64,000 nucleotides of DNA from Bacillota bacterium (GTDB lineage Bacteria > Bacillota > Clostridia > Acetivibrionales > DSM-2933), in NCBI GenBank assembly GCA_023430975.1, contig JAEYYB010000057.1, positions 1 through 64,000 on the forward strand, read 5' to 3'. Below, piece after piece: positions 50,481 through 58,950 of this stretch. The position numbers and the translations under genes were made by a program. The stretch's first letter is position 1. The number at the start of each line of letters is the position of its first letter. The notes under the pieces are model-generated. The model was not told the origin of the DNA. It saw only the letters and a program-made list of their open reading frames with translations, and made no database searches.

Positions 50481-51536
50481 ATGAAATCTGTTTTAGTTCT
50501 TGAAGACGGCACGTATTTTACAGGCGAAGGCTTCGGACACAAGGGTGAAGCCTTCGGAGAAATAGTATTTAACACCTGCATGACCGGATATCAGGAAATA
50601 ACAACCGATCCTTCCTATAACGGGCAGATAGTTGCTATGACATATCCCTTGATAGGAAATTATGGTTTTAACCATTTGGATAACGAGTCTTACAAACCCC
50701 ATATACAAGGATTTATAGTCAGTGAGCTTTGCGACTATCCAAGTAACTGGAGGTGCGGCATGAGTGCCGACAAGTACTTTCAAACCAACAATATTACCGG
50801 GATCAAAGGAATTGACACCAGAGCACTTACCCAATATATCCGGAAGTTTGGGAGTATGTATGGAATGATATCCAGTGAATGCGGGAATATAGATATTCTC
50901 ATGGAAAAACTTAAGGCCGACAAGGAACGCAAACGCAATCTTGTTATGGAAGTGACAACAAAAATTCCTGTATATAAGCCAGGTCCGGGAAAAAGAATCG
51001 CCATACTGGACTTTGGTGTAAAAAACAATATAGTCAAAGCATTACAGGACAGGGATTGTTATATATGCCTTCTGCCTGCGTTCTCTACTTTGGAGGAGAT
51101 TATGAAGCATGAGCCTGACGGCATCCTTTTATCTAATGGACCTGGCGACCCTATGGAGCTACTATCAGTAAAAAATACAGTCCAAAGTTTGATTGGATTA
51201 AAGCCTATTTTAGGAATTTGTCTGGGTCACCAGCTCCTTGGAATAGCATTGGGTGGAACCACATATAAGCTTAAGTTTGGTCATCATGGTGGTAACCATC
51301 CGGTAAAAGACTTTACAACAGGCCGCTGCTACATAACCTCCCAGAATCATAACTATGCCCTGGAAAAGAATTTTTCCGATGATATAACAATTACACATGT
51401 AAATATAAACGATGACACAACGGAAGGCTTCAGGCACAAATACATGCCGATTTTGAGTGTACAGTACCATCCGGAAGCTTCTCCCGGTCCTCAGGACTCT
51501 GCCTATATTTTTGACGAGTTTCTGAAGCTATTATAG
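50481..51536 (+). CDS. carA: Carbamoyl-phosphate synthase small subunit
   Basis: 351 residues. The N-terminal domain starts SVLVLEDGTYFTGEGFGHKG. The glutamine amidotransferase has the Cys in ILGICLGHQLLGIALGG and the His/Glu pair in VQYHPEASPGP. It supplies ammonia to CarB. The start at 50481 follows AAGGAGAG; the open frame runs further upstream but without a site. It is in the arginine operon, so it probably serves arginine synthesis. Confidence 0.96.
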   Translation: MKSVLVLEDGTYFTGEGFGHKGEAFGEIVFNTCMTGYQEITTDPSYNGQIVAMTYPLIGNYGFNHLDNESYKPHIQGFIVSELCDYPSNWRCGMSADKYFQTNNITGIKGIDTRALTQYIRKFGSMYGMISSECGNIDILMEKLKADKERKRNLVMEVTTKIPVYKPGPGKRIAILDFGVKNNIVKALQDRDCYICLLPAFSTLEEIMKHEPDGILLSNGPGDPMELLSVKNTVQSLIGLKPILGICLGHQLLGIALGGTTYKLKFGHHGGNHPVKDFTTGRCYITSQNHNYALEKNFSDDITITHVNINDDTTEGFRHKYMPILSVQYHPEASPGPQDSAYIFDEFLKLL

Positions 51537-51552
51537 GTTATAGGAGGTCAAA

Positions 51553-54500
51553 ATGCCAAAAAGGGAAAACATCAAAAAAGTGCTTGTTATTGGCTCGGGC
51601 CCTATAATAATTGGTCAGGCAGCAGAATTTGACTACTCCGGCGCACAAGCCTGCAAATCCTTGCGTGAAGAGGGCATTGAAGTAGTTCTTGTTAACAGCA
51701 ATCCTGCCACAATTATGACCGATAGGGAAATTGCAGACCATGTATACATTGAGCCTATAACATTGGAATTTCTAAAGAAGATCATCATAAAAGAGAAACC
51801 AGATGGAATATTGGCTTCCTTAGGCGGGCAAACAGGTCTAAATATGGCCGTTGAGCTTTCTGAGGATGGTCTACTTGCTGAGCTTGGAATAGAACTCCTC
51901 GGAACATCTCTTGAATCTATAAAGCTTGCAGAGGATAGGGATCTATTCAAGCAAACAATGAACACAATAAATGAAAAGGTACCTAAGAGTGCTATTGTGA
52001 CCAACATGTCAGATGCACTTGAGTTTGCTGCCAATAATAAATTTCCTATCATAATAAGGCCGGCTTATACTTTAGGCGGCACAGGCGGCGGTATTGCACA
52101 GAATATAGATGAGTTTGAATATATATGCGGCAAGGGACTTAAGCTCAGTATGATAAATCAGGTACTCTTAGAGCAAAGTGTGGCTGGATGGAAGGAAATT
52201 GAGTACGAGGTTATCCGTGATGGTGCCGACAACTGTATCATTGTATGTAATATGGAGAACTTTGATCCTGTCGGTGTACACACAGGTGACAGTATTGTTG
52301 TCGCTCCAAGCCAGACCTTATCCGATATTGAGTACCAAATGCTCAGGTCTGCTTCAATAAAAATAATACGTGCTCTTAATATAAAAGGCGGCTGTAATAT
52401 ACAGTTTGCGTTAAACCCTTACAGCTTTGAATATGTGGTTATTGAAGTAAACCCAAGGGTGAGCCGTTCCAGTGCACTGGCATCCAAAGCTACAGGATAT
52501 CCCATTGCCAGGGTGGCAGCAAAAATTGCCATTGGCTTAAACCTTGATGAAATCAAAAATTCAGTTACGCAAAATACATATGCCTGTTTCGAGCCGTCTT
52601 TGGACTATATCGTAACTAAAGTGCCAAGATGGCCATTTGATAAATTCATTACGGCGGACAGAAGCTTGGGAACTCAAATGAAAGCAACAGGTGAGGTTAT
52701 GGCTATAGGCCGTACATTTGAGGAATCACTGTTAAAAGCTATAGACTCACTTGATATTAAAATAAATTACCAGCTTGGACTCAGCCTTTTTGAAAGTATG
52801 ACTGTTGAAGAGCTGATAGAATTTATCAAGCAGCCCCATGATGAAAGAATTTTTGCCATATGCAAAGCATTGCAAAAAAACGTAACCTGTGAGGAAATAT
52901 CAAATATAACAAAGATAGATATGTTTTTCCTCAAGAAACTTGAAAAGATTGTTAATGTTGCAGAAGATATTAAAAACGCAGGAATCGCATTTTTAGATTA
53001 TGATCTTTACACAAGAGCAAAGAAAATTGGCTTTGGTGACTCATACATAGCAAACCTGGCTTGCGTATCAGTGGATAAAATCAGCTGCCTAAGGCACAAA
53101 TATCCCATAAGCCCGGTTTATAAGATAGTTGATACCTGTGCCGGGGAATTTGAAGCTGTTACGCCATATTACTATTCCACTTATGAGGAGAAGGATGATG
53201 TGGCAGTATCTGAAAACAAAAAAGTGCTGGTTATCGGTTCAGGGCCCATAAGAATAGGTCAAGGAATAGAATTTGACTACTGCAGTGTGCATTCCATCAA
53301 AGCACTTAAAGAAATGGGCTATGAGTCCATAATAATAAACAACAATCCCGAAACAGTCAGTACTGATTTTGATACAGCCGATAAGCTATACTTTGAGCCT
53401 CTTACAAAGGAATGCGTCCTCGACATTATAGAAAAAGAAAAACCTGTTGGTGTAATAGTCCAGTTTGGGGGCCAAACAGCAATAAACCTTGCAGCACCTC
53501 TTAATAATGACGGGGTTAAAATTCTCGGTACATCTGTAACAGACATTGATGTAGCAGAAGACAGGGATAAATTCCTAAAGCTATTGGAATCGCTGGACAT
53601 CCCCATACCACCGGGAAGCACTGCATTCTCGGTTGAACAGGCAAAGATTATAGCCGAAAATATCGGTTACCCTGTTTTAGTAAGGCCCTCCTATGTACTT
53701 GGAGGAAGAGCCATGGAAATAGTATATAACGATCAAATGCTGGATGAATATATGAGCAGGGCAGTTGATTTGTCCTCAAAGCACCCCATCCTCATTGATA
53801 AATATATCGAAGGCAAGGAAATTGAGGTAGATGGGATCTGCGACGGTACCGACGTACTTATTCCCGGAATCATGGAACATATCGAAAGAGCAGGTGTTCA
53901 TTCGGGAGACAGCATCTCTGTTTATCCTTCCAGATCTCTGCCGCAGGAAATAAAGGAAACCGTTGTAGATTACACAATAAGACTGTCAAAGGCATTGAAT
54001 GTTTTAGGTCTTTTTAACATACAATTTGTATCAGACAGTGACTGCAAGGTTTATGTAATCGAAGTAAACCCCAGGGCCAGCAGAACAGTACCCTACATGA
54101 GCAAGATAACTGGGATTCCCATGGTCAATGTGGCGACAAAGCTTATATTGGGTAAGAGTTTAAAGGATTTGGGCTACGCACCCGGGCTTTTTAAAGAGAC
54201 AAAGTTCTACTCTGTTAAAGCACCTGTATTCTCTTTCTCAAAACTTACCACGGTGGATACTTTCCTTGGACCGGAAATGAAGTCTACGGGTGAAGTTATG
54301 GGGGTTGATAAAGATTACCATACTGCACTTTATAAAGCCTTTGTGGCCTCAGGATTAAAACTCCCGCCAAGCGGCACTGCACTTATTTCCGTTGCCGACA
54401 GGAATAAGGAGGAGTGCAAGGACATAGCCCAGAAGCTTTGGGACATTGGATTTAGACTCATAGCCAGTGAAGATACTTATTTATATCTTTCCAGGGCAGG

Positions 54501-54759
54501 AATAGAGGTTGAATCAGTTTCCAATGAAGAAATACTGGATCTATTGAAAAACGACAATGTTTCCCTGGTTATAAATACCCCTACGAGGGGCAGAATACCT
54601 ACCAGGCTAGGTTTTCAGCTAAGGAGAACGGCAATGGAGTACAACATTCCCTGCATTACTTCAATTGACACAGCTAATGCTGCATTGGAAGTTCTTGAGC
54701 ATATAATCAACAAAAAAGATACCGAGATTTATGCATTGGATGAATACTCAGAGATATGA
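51553..54759 (+). CDS. carB: Carbamoyl-phosphate synthase large subunit
   Basis: 1068 residues, full length. Two ATP-grasp halves begin VLVIGSGPIIIGQAAEFDYS and VLVIGSGPIRIGQGIEFDYC. Signatures PAYTLGGTGGGIA and PSYVLGGRAMEIV lie in the two halves. A C-terminal MGS-like regulatory domain (about 930-1068) contains NTPTRGRIPTRLGFQLRRTA. It makes carbamoyl phosphate from bicarbonate, glutamine and two ATP. AGGAGG lies before the ATG, 16 nt after carA. Confidence 0.97.
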   Translation: MPKRENIKKVLVIGSGPIIIGQAAEFDYSGAQACKSLREEGIEVVLVNSNPATIMTDREIADHVYIEPITLEFLKKIIIKEKPDGILASLGGQTGLNMAVELSEDGLLAELGIELLGTSLESIKLAEDRDLFKQTMNTINEKVPKSAIVTNMSDALEFAANNKFPIIIRPAYTLGGTGGGIAQNIDEFEYICGKGLKLSMINQVLLEQSVAGWKEIEYEVIRDGADNCIIVCNMENFDPVGVHTGDSIVVAPSQTLSDIEYQMLRSASIKIIRALNIKGGCNIQFALNPYSFEYVVIEVNPRVSRSSALASKATGYPIARVAAKIAIGLNLDEIKNSVTQNTYACFEPSLDYIVTKVPRWPFDKFITADRSLGTQMKATGEVMAIGRTFEESLLKAIDSLDIKINYQLGLSLFESMTVEELIEFIKQPHDERIFAICKALQKNVTCEEISNITKIDMFFLKKLEKIVNVAEDIKNAGIAFLDYDLYTRAKKIGFGDSYIANLACVSVDKISCLRHKYPISPVYKIVDTCAGEFEAVTPYYYSTYEEKDDVAVSENKKVLVIGSGPIRIGQGIEFDYCSVHSIKALKEMGYESIIINNNPETVSTDFDTADKLYFEPLTKECVLDIIEKEKPVGVIVQFGGQTAINLAAPLNNDGVKILGTSVTDIDVAEDRDKFLKLLESLDIPIPPGSTAFSVEQAKIIAENIGYPVLVRPSYVLGGRAMEIVYNDQMLDEYMSRAVDLSSKHPILIDKYIEGKEIEVDGICDGTDVLIPGIMEHIERAGVHSGDSISVYPSRSLPQEIKETVVDYTIRLSKALNVLGLFNIQFVSDSDCKVYVIEVNPRASRTVPYMSKITGIPMVNVATKLILGKSLKDLGYAPGLFKETKFYSVKAPVFSFSKLTTVDTFLGPEMKSTGEVMGVDKDYHTALYKAFVASGLKLPPSGTALISVADRNKEECKDIAQKLWDIGFRLIASEDTYLYLSRAGIEVESVSNEEILDLLKNDNVSLVINTPTRGRIPTRLGFQLRRTAMEYNIPCITSIDTANAALEVLEHIINKKDTEIYALDEYSEI

Positions 54760-54790
54760 ACAAAATAAATTTTTTTAGGAGGGATATACT

Positions 54791-55708
54791 ATGAAGCACT
54801 TAATCAGTGTTTATGACTTGACATTAGAAGATATCAACGAAATTTTCAGTACTGCAGAAAAGTTAAAAAGGCAGCTTAAAGAAGGTGTGGAACATAAAAT
54901 ATTAAAAAACAAAACCCTTGGTATGATATTTACAAAATCCTCTACAAGGACCAGGGTTTCATTTGAAGTTGGCATGTACCAGTTGGGCGGATACCCTCTT
55001 TTTCTAAGCTCCAACGACATCCAATTGGGAAGGGGCGAAACTATTTATGATACAGCCCAGGTGCTTTCCAGGTATTTGGACGGTATAATGATACGTACCT
55101 TTGCCCACAGTGACGTGGAAGACCTTGCTAAATATGGTGACATTCCAATTATTAACGGTCTGACAGACCTTATGCATCCATGTCAGATATTAACCGACCT
55201 TTTTACAGTATATGAACACAAAGGAGATCTTAAAGGTCTTAAACTGGCATATGTAGGTGATGGAAACAACATAGCAAACTCACTGCTTCATGGCTGTGCT
55301 AAAGTAGGTATGGATATATCTGTAGCTTCGCCAAAAGGATATGAGTGTGATAAAGACATCGTAGCTGAAGCACAAAAGGATGCTGCAGTTTCAGGCTCTA
55401 AAATTGTTCTTACAGAAGATCCTTATGTTGCTGTTAAGGATGCAGATGTTATATATACAGATACCTGGGTAAGCATGGGACAAGAAGCTGAAAAGGCAGA
55501 ACGTATCAAAATTTTCATGCCTTATCAGGTAAACAATGACCTGTTTTCAAAAGCTAAGGAAGATGCTGTTTTCCTACACTGCCTGCCTGCGTACAGGGAT
55601 TATGAAGTAACCTCCGATATTATTGACGGTTCGCAATCCCTTGTTTTTGATGAAGCAGAAAACAGGCTTCATGTGCAAAAAGCTATTATGGTAAAACTTA
55701 TGGAATAA
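54791..55708 (+). CDS. argF: Ornithine carbamoyltransferase
   Basis: 305 residues. The carbamoyl-phosphate motif is KSSTRTRVSFEVGMYQLGG (about 50), with HPCQILTDLFT and the ornithine-binding HCLPAYRDYEV (about 259). It makes citrulline. AGGAGGG lies before the ATG, 31 nt after carB. argG and argH are not in the window. Confidence 0.97.
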   Translation: MKHLISVYDLTLEDINEIFSTAEKLKRQLKEGVEHKILKNKTLGMIFTKSSTRTRVSFEVGMYQLGGYPLFLSSNDIQLGRGETIYDTAQVLSRYLDGIMIRTFAHSDVEDLAKYGDIPIINGLTDLMHPCQILTDLFTVYEHKGDLKGLKLAYVGDGNNIANSLLHGCAKVGMDISVASPKGYECDKDIVAEAQKDAAVSGSKIVLTEDPYVAVKDADVIYTDTWVSMGQEAEKAERIKIFMPYQVNNDLFSKAKEDAVFLHCLPAYRDYEVTSDIIDGSQSLVFDEAENRLHVQKAIMVKLME

Positions 55709-55730
55709 CAATCAGGAAGGTTTTTATGTT

Positions 55731-56201
55731 ATGAATTATTCATTTATCATTAGAAAAGCAACTATTGATGATGCAGAGGCTATTCAAACAATTACAAGAA
55801 TAGCCTTTAAGAAATATATGGAAAACACAGGGTTGGGCACAATGGATGCTCTTGAAGAAACTATCGAAGACATCATCGAGGATATAAGGTCAAAAGAAGT
55901 TTTCGTGGCCTTCATCGATGATGTTCCGGTAGGAACAATAAGACTAAAAATAAACCCTGATAACACCGGTTACATAAGCAGGTTTGGAGTCAATACCGAA
56001 TATCATAATATAGGTATAGGTAAATCACTCATCAACCTCATCGACAAGTTGGTAGAAAGCAAAGGCATCAAAAGAGTTACGCTTCACACTGCCTCCAAAT
56101 ACAAGGATTTGATCAGGTTTTACTATGGAAGAGGCTTTTACATTGAGTCTACTTCGTGTGACCGCGGCTATGTACGTGCCCTGCTTGTAAAGGAATACTA
56201 A
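55731..56201 (+). CDS. GNAT-family N-acetyltransferase, last gene of the arg operon
   Basis: 156 residues, one GNAT fold. FIIRKATIDDAEAIQTITRI opens it. Acetyl-CoA motif A is FGVNTEYHNIGIGKSLINLI, with H where R/Q is usual before xxGxG, and motif B is FYYGRGFYIES. It begins 22 nt after argF with GGAAGG upstream and ends before a strong terminator, so it belongs to the operon. The operon lacks argJ, so this could supply acetylglutamate (a short NAGS role) or be unrelated. The sequence alone does not decide. Confidence 0.85.
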   Translation: MNYSFIIRKATIDDAEAIQTITRIAFKKYMENTGLGTMDALEETIEDIIEDIRSKEVFVAFIDDVPVGTIRLKINPDNTGYISRFGVNTEYHNIGIGKSLINLIDKLVESKGIKRVTLHTASKYKDLIRFYYGRGFYIESTSCDRGYVRALLVKEY

Positions 56202-56208
56202 TAGGATT

Positions 56209-56255
56209 AAAATCCCTCATAAGTCTTGATATAAGAGACTGATGAGGGATTTTTT
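56209..56255 (+). terminator. Terminator of the arg/car operon
   Basis: AAAATCCCTCA and TGAGGGATTTTTT enclose a second stem (AGTCTT/AGAGACT). The hairpin starts 8 nt after the GNAT stop and ends in T6. Confidence 0.9.
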
Positions 56256-56403
56256 CTTGTTCTTTTTTAGCATTGAGCTTTATGGCTTTGAAGAATGTAA
56301 AGTTGACTTACCAAGTTTATTTGATTTAAGTAATCAAAAATTTATACAGTTTTACTTTACTTGATGCATTAAAAAGGATGCTATATAAAATCAAAATTCA
56401 AAG

Positions 56404-56982
56404 TTACTTTACTATCTTAATTTTTATTTTCTTAGACAAGTTACTTTTACTATTTGCAATATCTTCAGTTAATGAGAATGCACCACCAACCGTTACTGTA
56501 TACTCACCTTCTGGTAAATATAAATCTTTTTCTGAGTAGAACTTCTTCCAAAAACCTGCATCTGGATCATCTTCAGAATAACCTCCACTTTTAGTATAAT
56601 CAAATGTATAAAGTTGGTCCTTTTCCAATATTGTTGAGGTTAGGATATCATCGAATAGATTTCCAGTATTAAATTTCTTACCATCAGAAATTGAAAAACT
56701 GACATATGGGTTACTATGCCATATTTTAATTTGACTATTTTTGCCCATGTATTTAAGAGTAGCCCAAATCTTAATCTTATCAGTTGTTCTATATGTCTCC
56801 TTGTCAGAATATAACCTAAGGTCAAACAGTTTGTCGTTATCCAGATCGTTTTTTTCTTGCCTTCCCATATCTTGGATGATTTTATCTTGTTCTGCAACAG
56901 TTGCAATATCCGTACTTTTGCAGCCTATAAATAAAACAAATACAGTTAACAATGACATCATGAGTACAATATTTCTTTTCAC
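56404..56982 (-). CDS. Lipoprotein, possible BsuPI-like beta domain
   Basis: 192 residues. MKRNIVLMMSLLTVFVLF leads to the lipobox LFIGC, so the mature protein is membrane-tethered. The rest looks like a single beta-sandwich (YSDKETYRTTDKIKIWATLK, then LPEGEYTVTVGGAFSL), similar in layout to BsuPI-type domains, but I cannot confirm it. The start is GTG at 56982, 7 nt after GGAGGG. It stands alone on the minus strand after the arg operon terminator. Confidence 0.7.
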   Translation of the reverse strand: MKRNIVLMMSLLTVFVLFIGCKSTDIATVAEQDKIIQDMGRQEKNDLDNDKLFDLRLYSDKETYRTTDKIKIWATLKYMGKNSQIKIWHSNPYVSFSISDGKKFNTGNLFDDILTSTILEKDQLYTFDYTKSGGYSEDDPDAGFWKKFYSEKDLYLPEGEYTVTVGGAFSLTEDIANSKSNLSKKIKIKIVK

Positions 56983-57212
56983 ATTGTATCCCTCCAAATA
57001 AAAGATTCCACATTAATTAGACTTAAATCCAACAAAAAAGTTCCTTCGACTATTTCAGTACTATAATTTGAGTATTACATTTCAATGCACTAAAAAATTC
57101 AAATCCTTGCAGCAAATTTTGTATAACTATTAAAAATATTTGAAATAATTATATACTTACCATATAATAGGGGAAAGGATATTTTACAGATTTATAAGAA
57201 AGTGGGGGTATA

Positions 57213-57518
57213 TTGAGAAAAATCAAACATAAAAAACTGATTATAGCCGCTGTAATTATAGTGTGTCTAGGAGCTCTGGAATCTACAGGAACATTACCTT
57301 ATATTGTTGCAAGAGCGTCTTCCTCAGTATACATAGCCATAAATTACCCCACAAAGAGTTTCGAATTTGATAGTGCAGAATACGCATATGGCTTCGGAGA
57401 TTGTTTTGTAAAATATAAAGATAAAAACAGCATCACTCAAAGTTTAGGTGTTATGATGTTTCCTAAACAATTTCCTATTTTTGTTAGACATGATTCTATA
57501 AAAGGTCAAGGCCAATAG
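57213..57518 (+). CDS. Hypothetical membrane-anchored 101-aa protein
   Basis: 101 residues from a TTG at 57213, after a GGGGG-type site. A basic start (RKIKHKKLIIAAVIIVCLG) gives one membrane segment or signal. The outer part contains SAEYAYGFGDCFVKYKDKNS. No family is recognised. It stands alone between two minus-strand genes. Confidence 0.55.
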   Translation: MRKIKHKKLIIAAVIIVCLGALESTGTLPYIVARASSSVYIAINYPTKSFEFDSAEYAYGFGDCFVKYKDKNSITQSLGVMMFPKQFPIFVRHDSIKGQGQ

Positions 57519-57563
57519 AAAATATTTAATTGTGTACTTTTAACGCTCAACAGTAAAAAATAA

Positions 57564-57884
57564 TTAATGTGGAGATACAAGTTTCAACCCTACTATCCCA
57601 ATTATTATAAGTCCAATACAAATTAGCCTTATTAAATCAACTGGCTCTTTAAATAGTACTATTCCTAAAATTACAGTCCCAACCGTACCAATTCCCGTCC
57701 AAATAGCATACGCTGTACCCAATGGAATATTCTTTAATGCTGCTGCCAAAAAATAGAAACTCGCAATCATTCCCACTATTGTAAATATACTTGGTATAAT
57801 TTTTGTAAATCCCTGAGAATACTTTAATCCTACCGCCCATCCCACTTCAAAGAGACCCGCAATAATCAATAGTAACCATTTCAT
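57564..57884 (-). CDS. gdx: SMR-family guanidinium exporter Gdx (SugE type)
   Basis: 106 residues, four membrane helices. GLFEVGWAVGLKYSQGFTK contains the essential membrane Glu and the W-x-x-G-L-K pattern of the SugE/Gdx branch, and PLGTAYAIWTGIGTVGTVIL follows. Gdx exchanges guanidinium for protons. The upstream guanidine-I riboswitch makes that role near certain. AAGGGG precedes the ATG. A family D module lies between the riboswitch terminator and the gene. Confidence 0.92.
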   Translation of the reverse strand: MKWLLLIIAGLFEVGWAVGLKYSQGFTKIIPSIFTIVGMIASFYFLAAALKNIPLGTAYAIWTGIGTVGTVILGIVLFKEPVDLIRLICIGLIIIGIVGLKLVSPH

Positions 57885-57917
57885 AAGTTTTGTTCCCCTT
57901 TCACCACATTATAAAAA

Positions 57918-57993
57918 TAAATTCGCTCGCGATTTTTCAACCTTGGTTGTTGTCATAAGAAATTGTGCAGAATACACCATAATTTCTTGAGAT
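57918..57993 (-). promoter_or_regulatory. Family D structured leader, copy D4 (upstream of gdx)
   Basis: Minus strand. Hairpin 1 (GAAATTATGGTGTA with TGCACAATTTC), hairpin 2 CAACC-AA-GGTTG, hairpin 3 AAATCGC-GA-GCGAATTT. It starts right after the riboswitch terminator and ends 33 nt before the gdx start codon. Confidence 0.5.
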
Positions 57994-57994
57994 T

Positions 57995-58037
57995 AAAAAA
58001 GCCTTAGTTGATATTATATAATATCTCCCAGGCTTTT
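57995..58037 (-). terminator. Riboswitch-controlled terminator before gdx
   Basis: On the minus strand AAAAGCCT and AGGCTTTT pair around an internal palindrome GATATTATATAATATC, then T6. The left arm overlaps the conserved AAAAGCC of the guanidine aptamer, so ligand binding and termination are mutually exclusive. Confidence 0.85.
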
Positions 58038-58118
58038 ATCCTTCCGTGAACACAGAAACTGTGCGTTTTATCTTGGACCAGACCAGTAGAAAAATTCAAA
58101 ACTGCGGAACCCTATAAA
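58024..58118 (-). ncRNA. Guanidine-I (ykkC) riboswitch aptamer
   Basis: Minus strand. The conserved parts appear in order: AGGGTTCCG, then GGTCTGGTCCAAGA, then ACGC, then CACGGAAGGATAAAAGCC and TGGGAGA. These are the ykkC guanidine-I consensus blocks. An overlapping terminator follows, so guanidine should switch expression on. The downstream gene encodes a Gdx exporter. Confidence 0.93.
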
Positions 58119-58152
58119 ACATTTAATATATTAAGATTTTGTTTACATTTAA

Positions 58153-58180
58153 ATAATACCATAAATAAATGGTTAGTCAA
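58153..58180 (-). promoter_or_regulatory. Promoter of the riboswitch-gdx unit
   Basis: On the minus strand TTGACT (58175..58180) and TATTAT (58153..58158) are 16 bp apart, placing transcription start about 30 nt before the aptamer. Confidence 0.65.
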
Positions 58181-58304
58181 TAGACAACACTACCTTATTG
58201 TATAAGGTGATTCCTAAAAAATAACTGGTCAACTGTTGATTTAAAAAATATTGAATTTAGTACTTTTCACCATTAAAATAGACCAAGGAAATTTTTAAAA
58301 TCGC

Positions 58305-58853
58305 CTAAGTCAATTCCAATAAATTATTCACATCACTTTCGGTATTATAAAATAATGGTCTGTACTTTTCATCTAAAACCAACAAATATGGATTCCCCTG
58401 ATCCGGAAATATTATAAACACTTGGTCCACTGAATTTATATCATAGAAACTCAGCCATTTATTATTTACTTCTGCAGAGGGCTCAAAGGGTATTCTTATT
58501 ATATATCCTTTTTCAGGGAAAGCCTTGACTTTGCTATACATTCCTGTGATATTTTTCAGATAATTCTTAGCTTCCTTCTGGATTACCGGATTTGCTTCAA
58601 CCTCCCTTATTACCTCTCCTTTGGCAATATCAAATATCTCAATATTATTATTTATATTAGAAGAGTCCGAGGATGCCAAAAAGGATACCATATTATCTCT
58701 GCTCGGTTCACCAACATTAATGCTTATAGACTTAAATTTGTTATCCGCATCAATACCTTCTTTTCCCTTATATAGGCTAATTCCAATAAAGCACACGGCT
58801 ATAAAAGCAAAAATAATCGCTATATGCCTTGTTTTCACTTTAACAATGACCAT
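58305..58853 (-). CDS. Hypothetical membrane-anchored protein
   Basis: 182 residues with an N-terminal membrane anchor (RHIAIIFAFIAVCFIGISLY, about 9-28) and an outer domain without a recognised family (EKGYIIRIPFEPSAEVNNKW, IIFPDQGNPYLLVLDEKYRP). GAGGTGAG lies before the ATG. It follows the glycosyltransferase cluster on the same strand by about 100 nt and may belong to it. Function unknown. Confidence 0.65.
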   Translation of the reverse strand: MVIVKVKTRHIAIIFAFIAVCFIGISLYKGKEGIDADNKFKSISINVGEPSRDNMVSFLASSDSSNINNNIEIFDIAKGEVIREVEANPVIQKEAKNYLKNITGMYSKVKAFPEKGYIIRIPFEPSAEVNNKWLSFYDINSVDQVFIIFPDQGNPYLLVLDEKYRPLFYNTESDVNNLLELT

Positions 58854-58950
58854 AGATATCTCACCTCATTATTCAATATGTGATAAGGTGAGTCTTTATT
58901 ACAATTGTGCAGGAATTTTATTTATTCACGCCTCAGCCATTACCAAAATA

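Noticed and set aside
57918..58180. The whole gdx leader as one riboswitch
   Set aside because: Only 57995..58118 matches the guanidine-I aptamer and its terminator; the remainder is a family D module found before unrelated genes.
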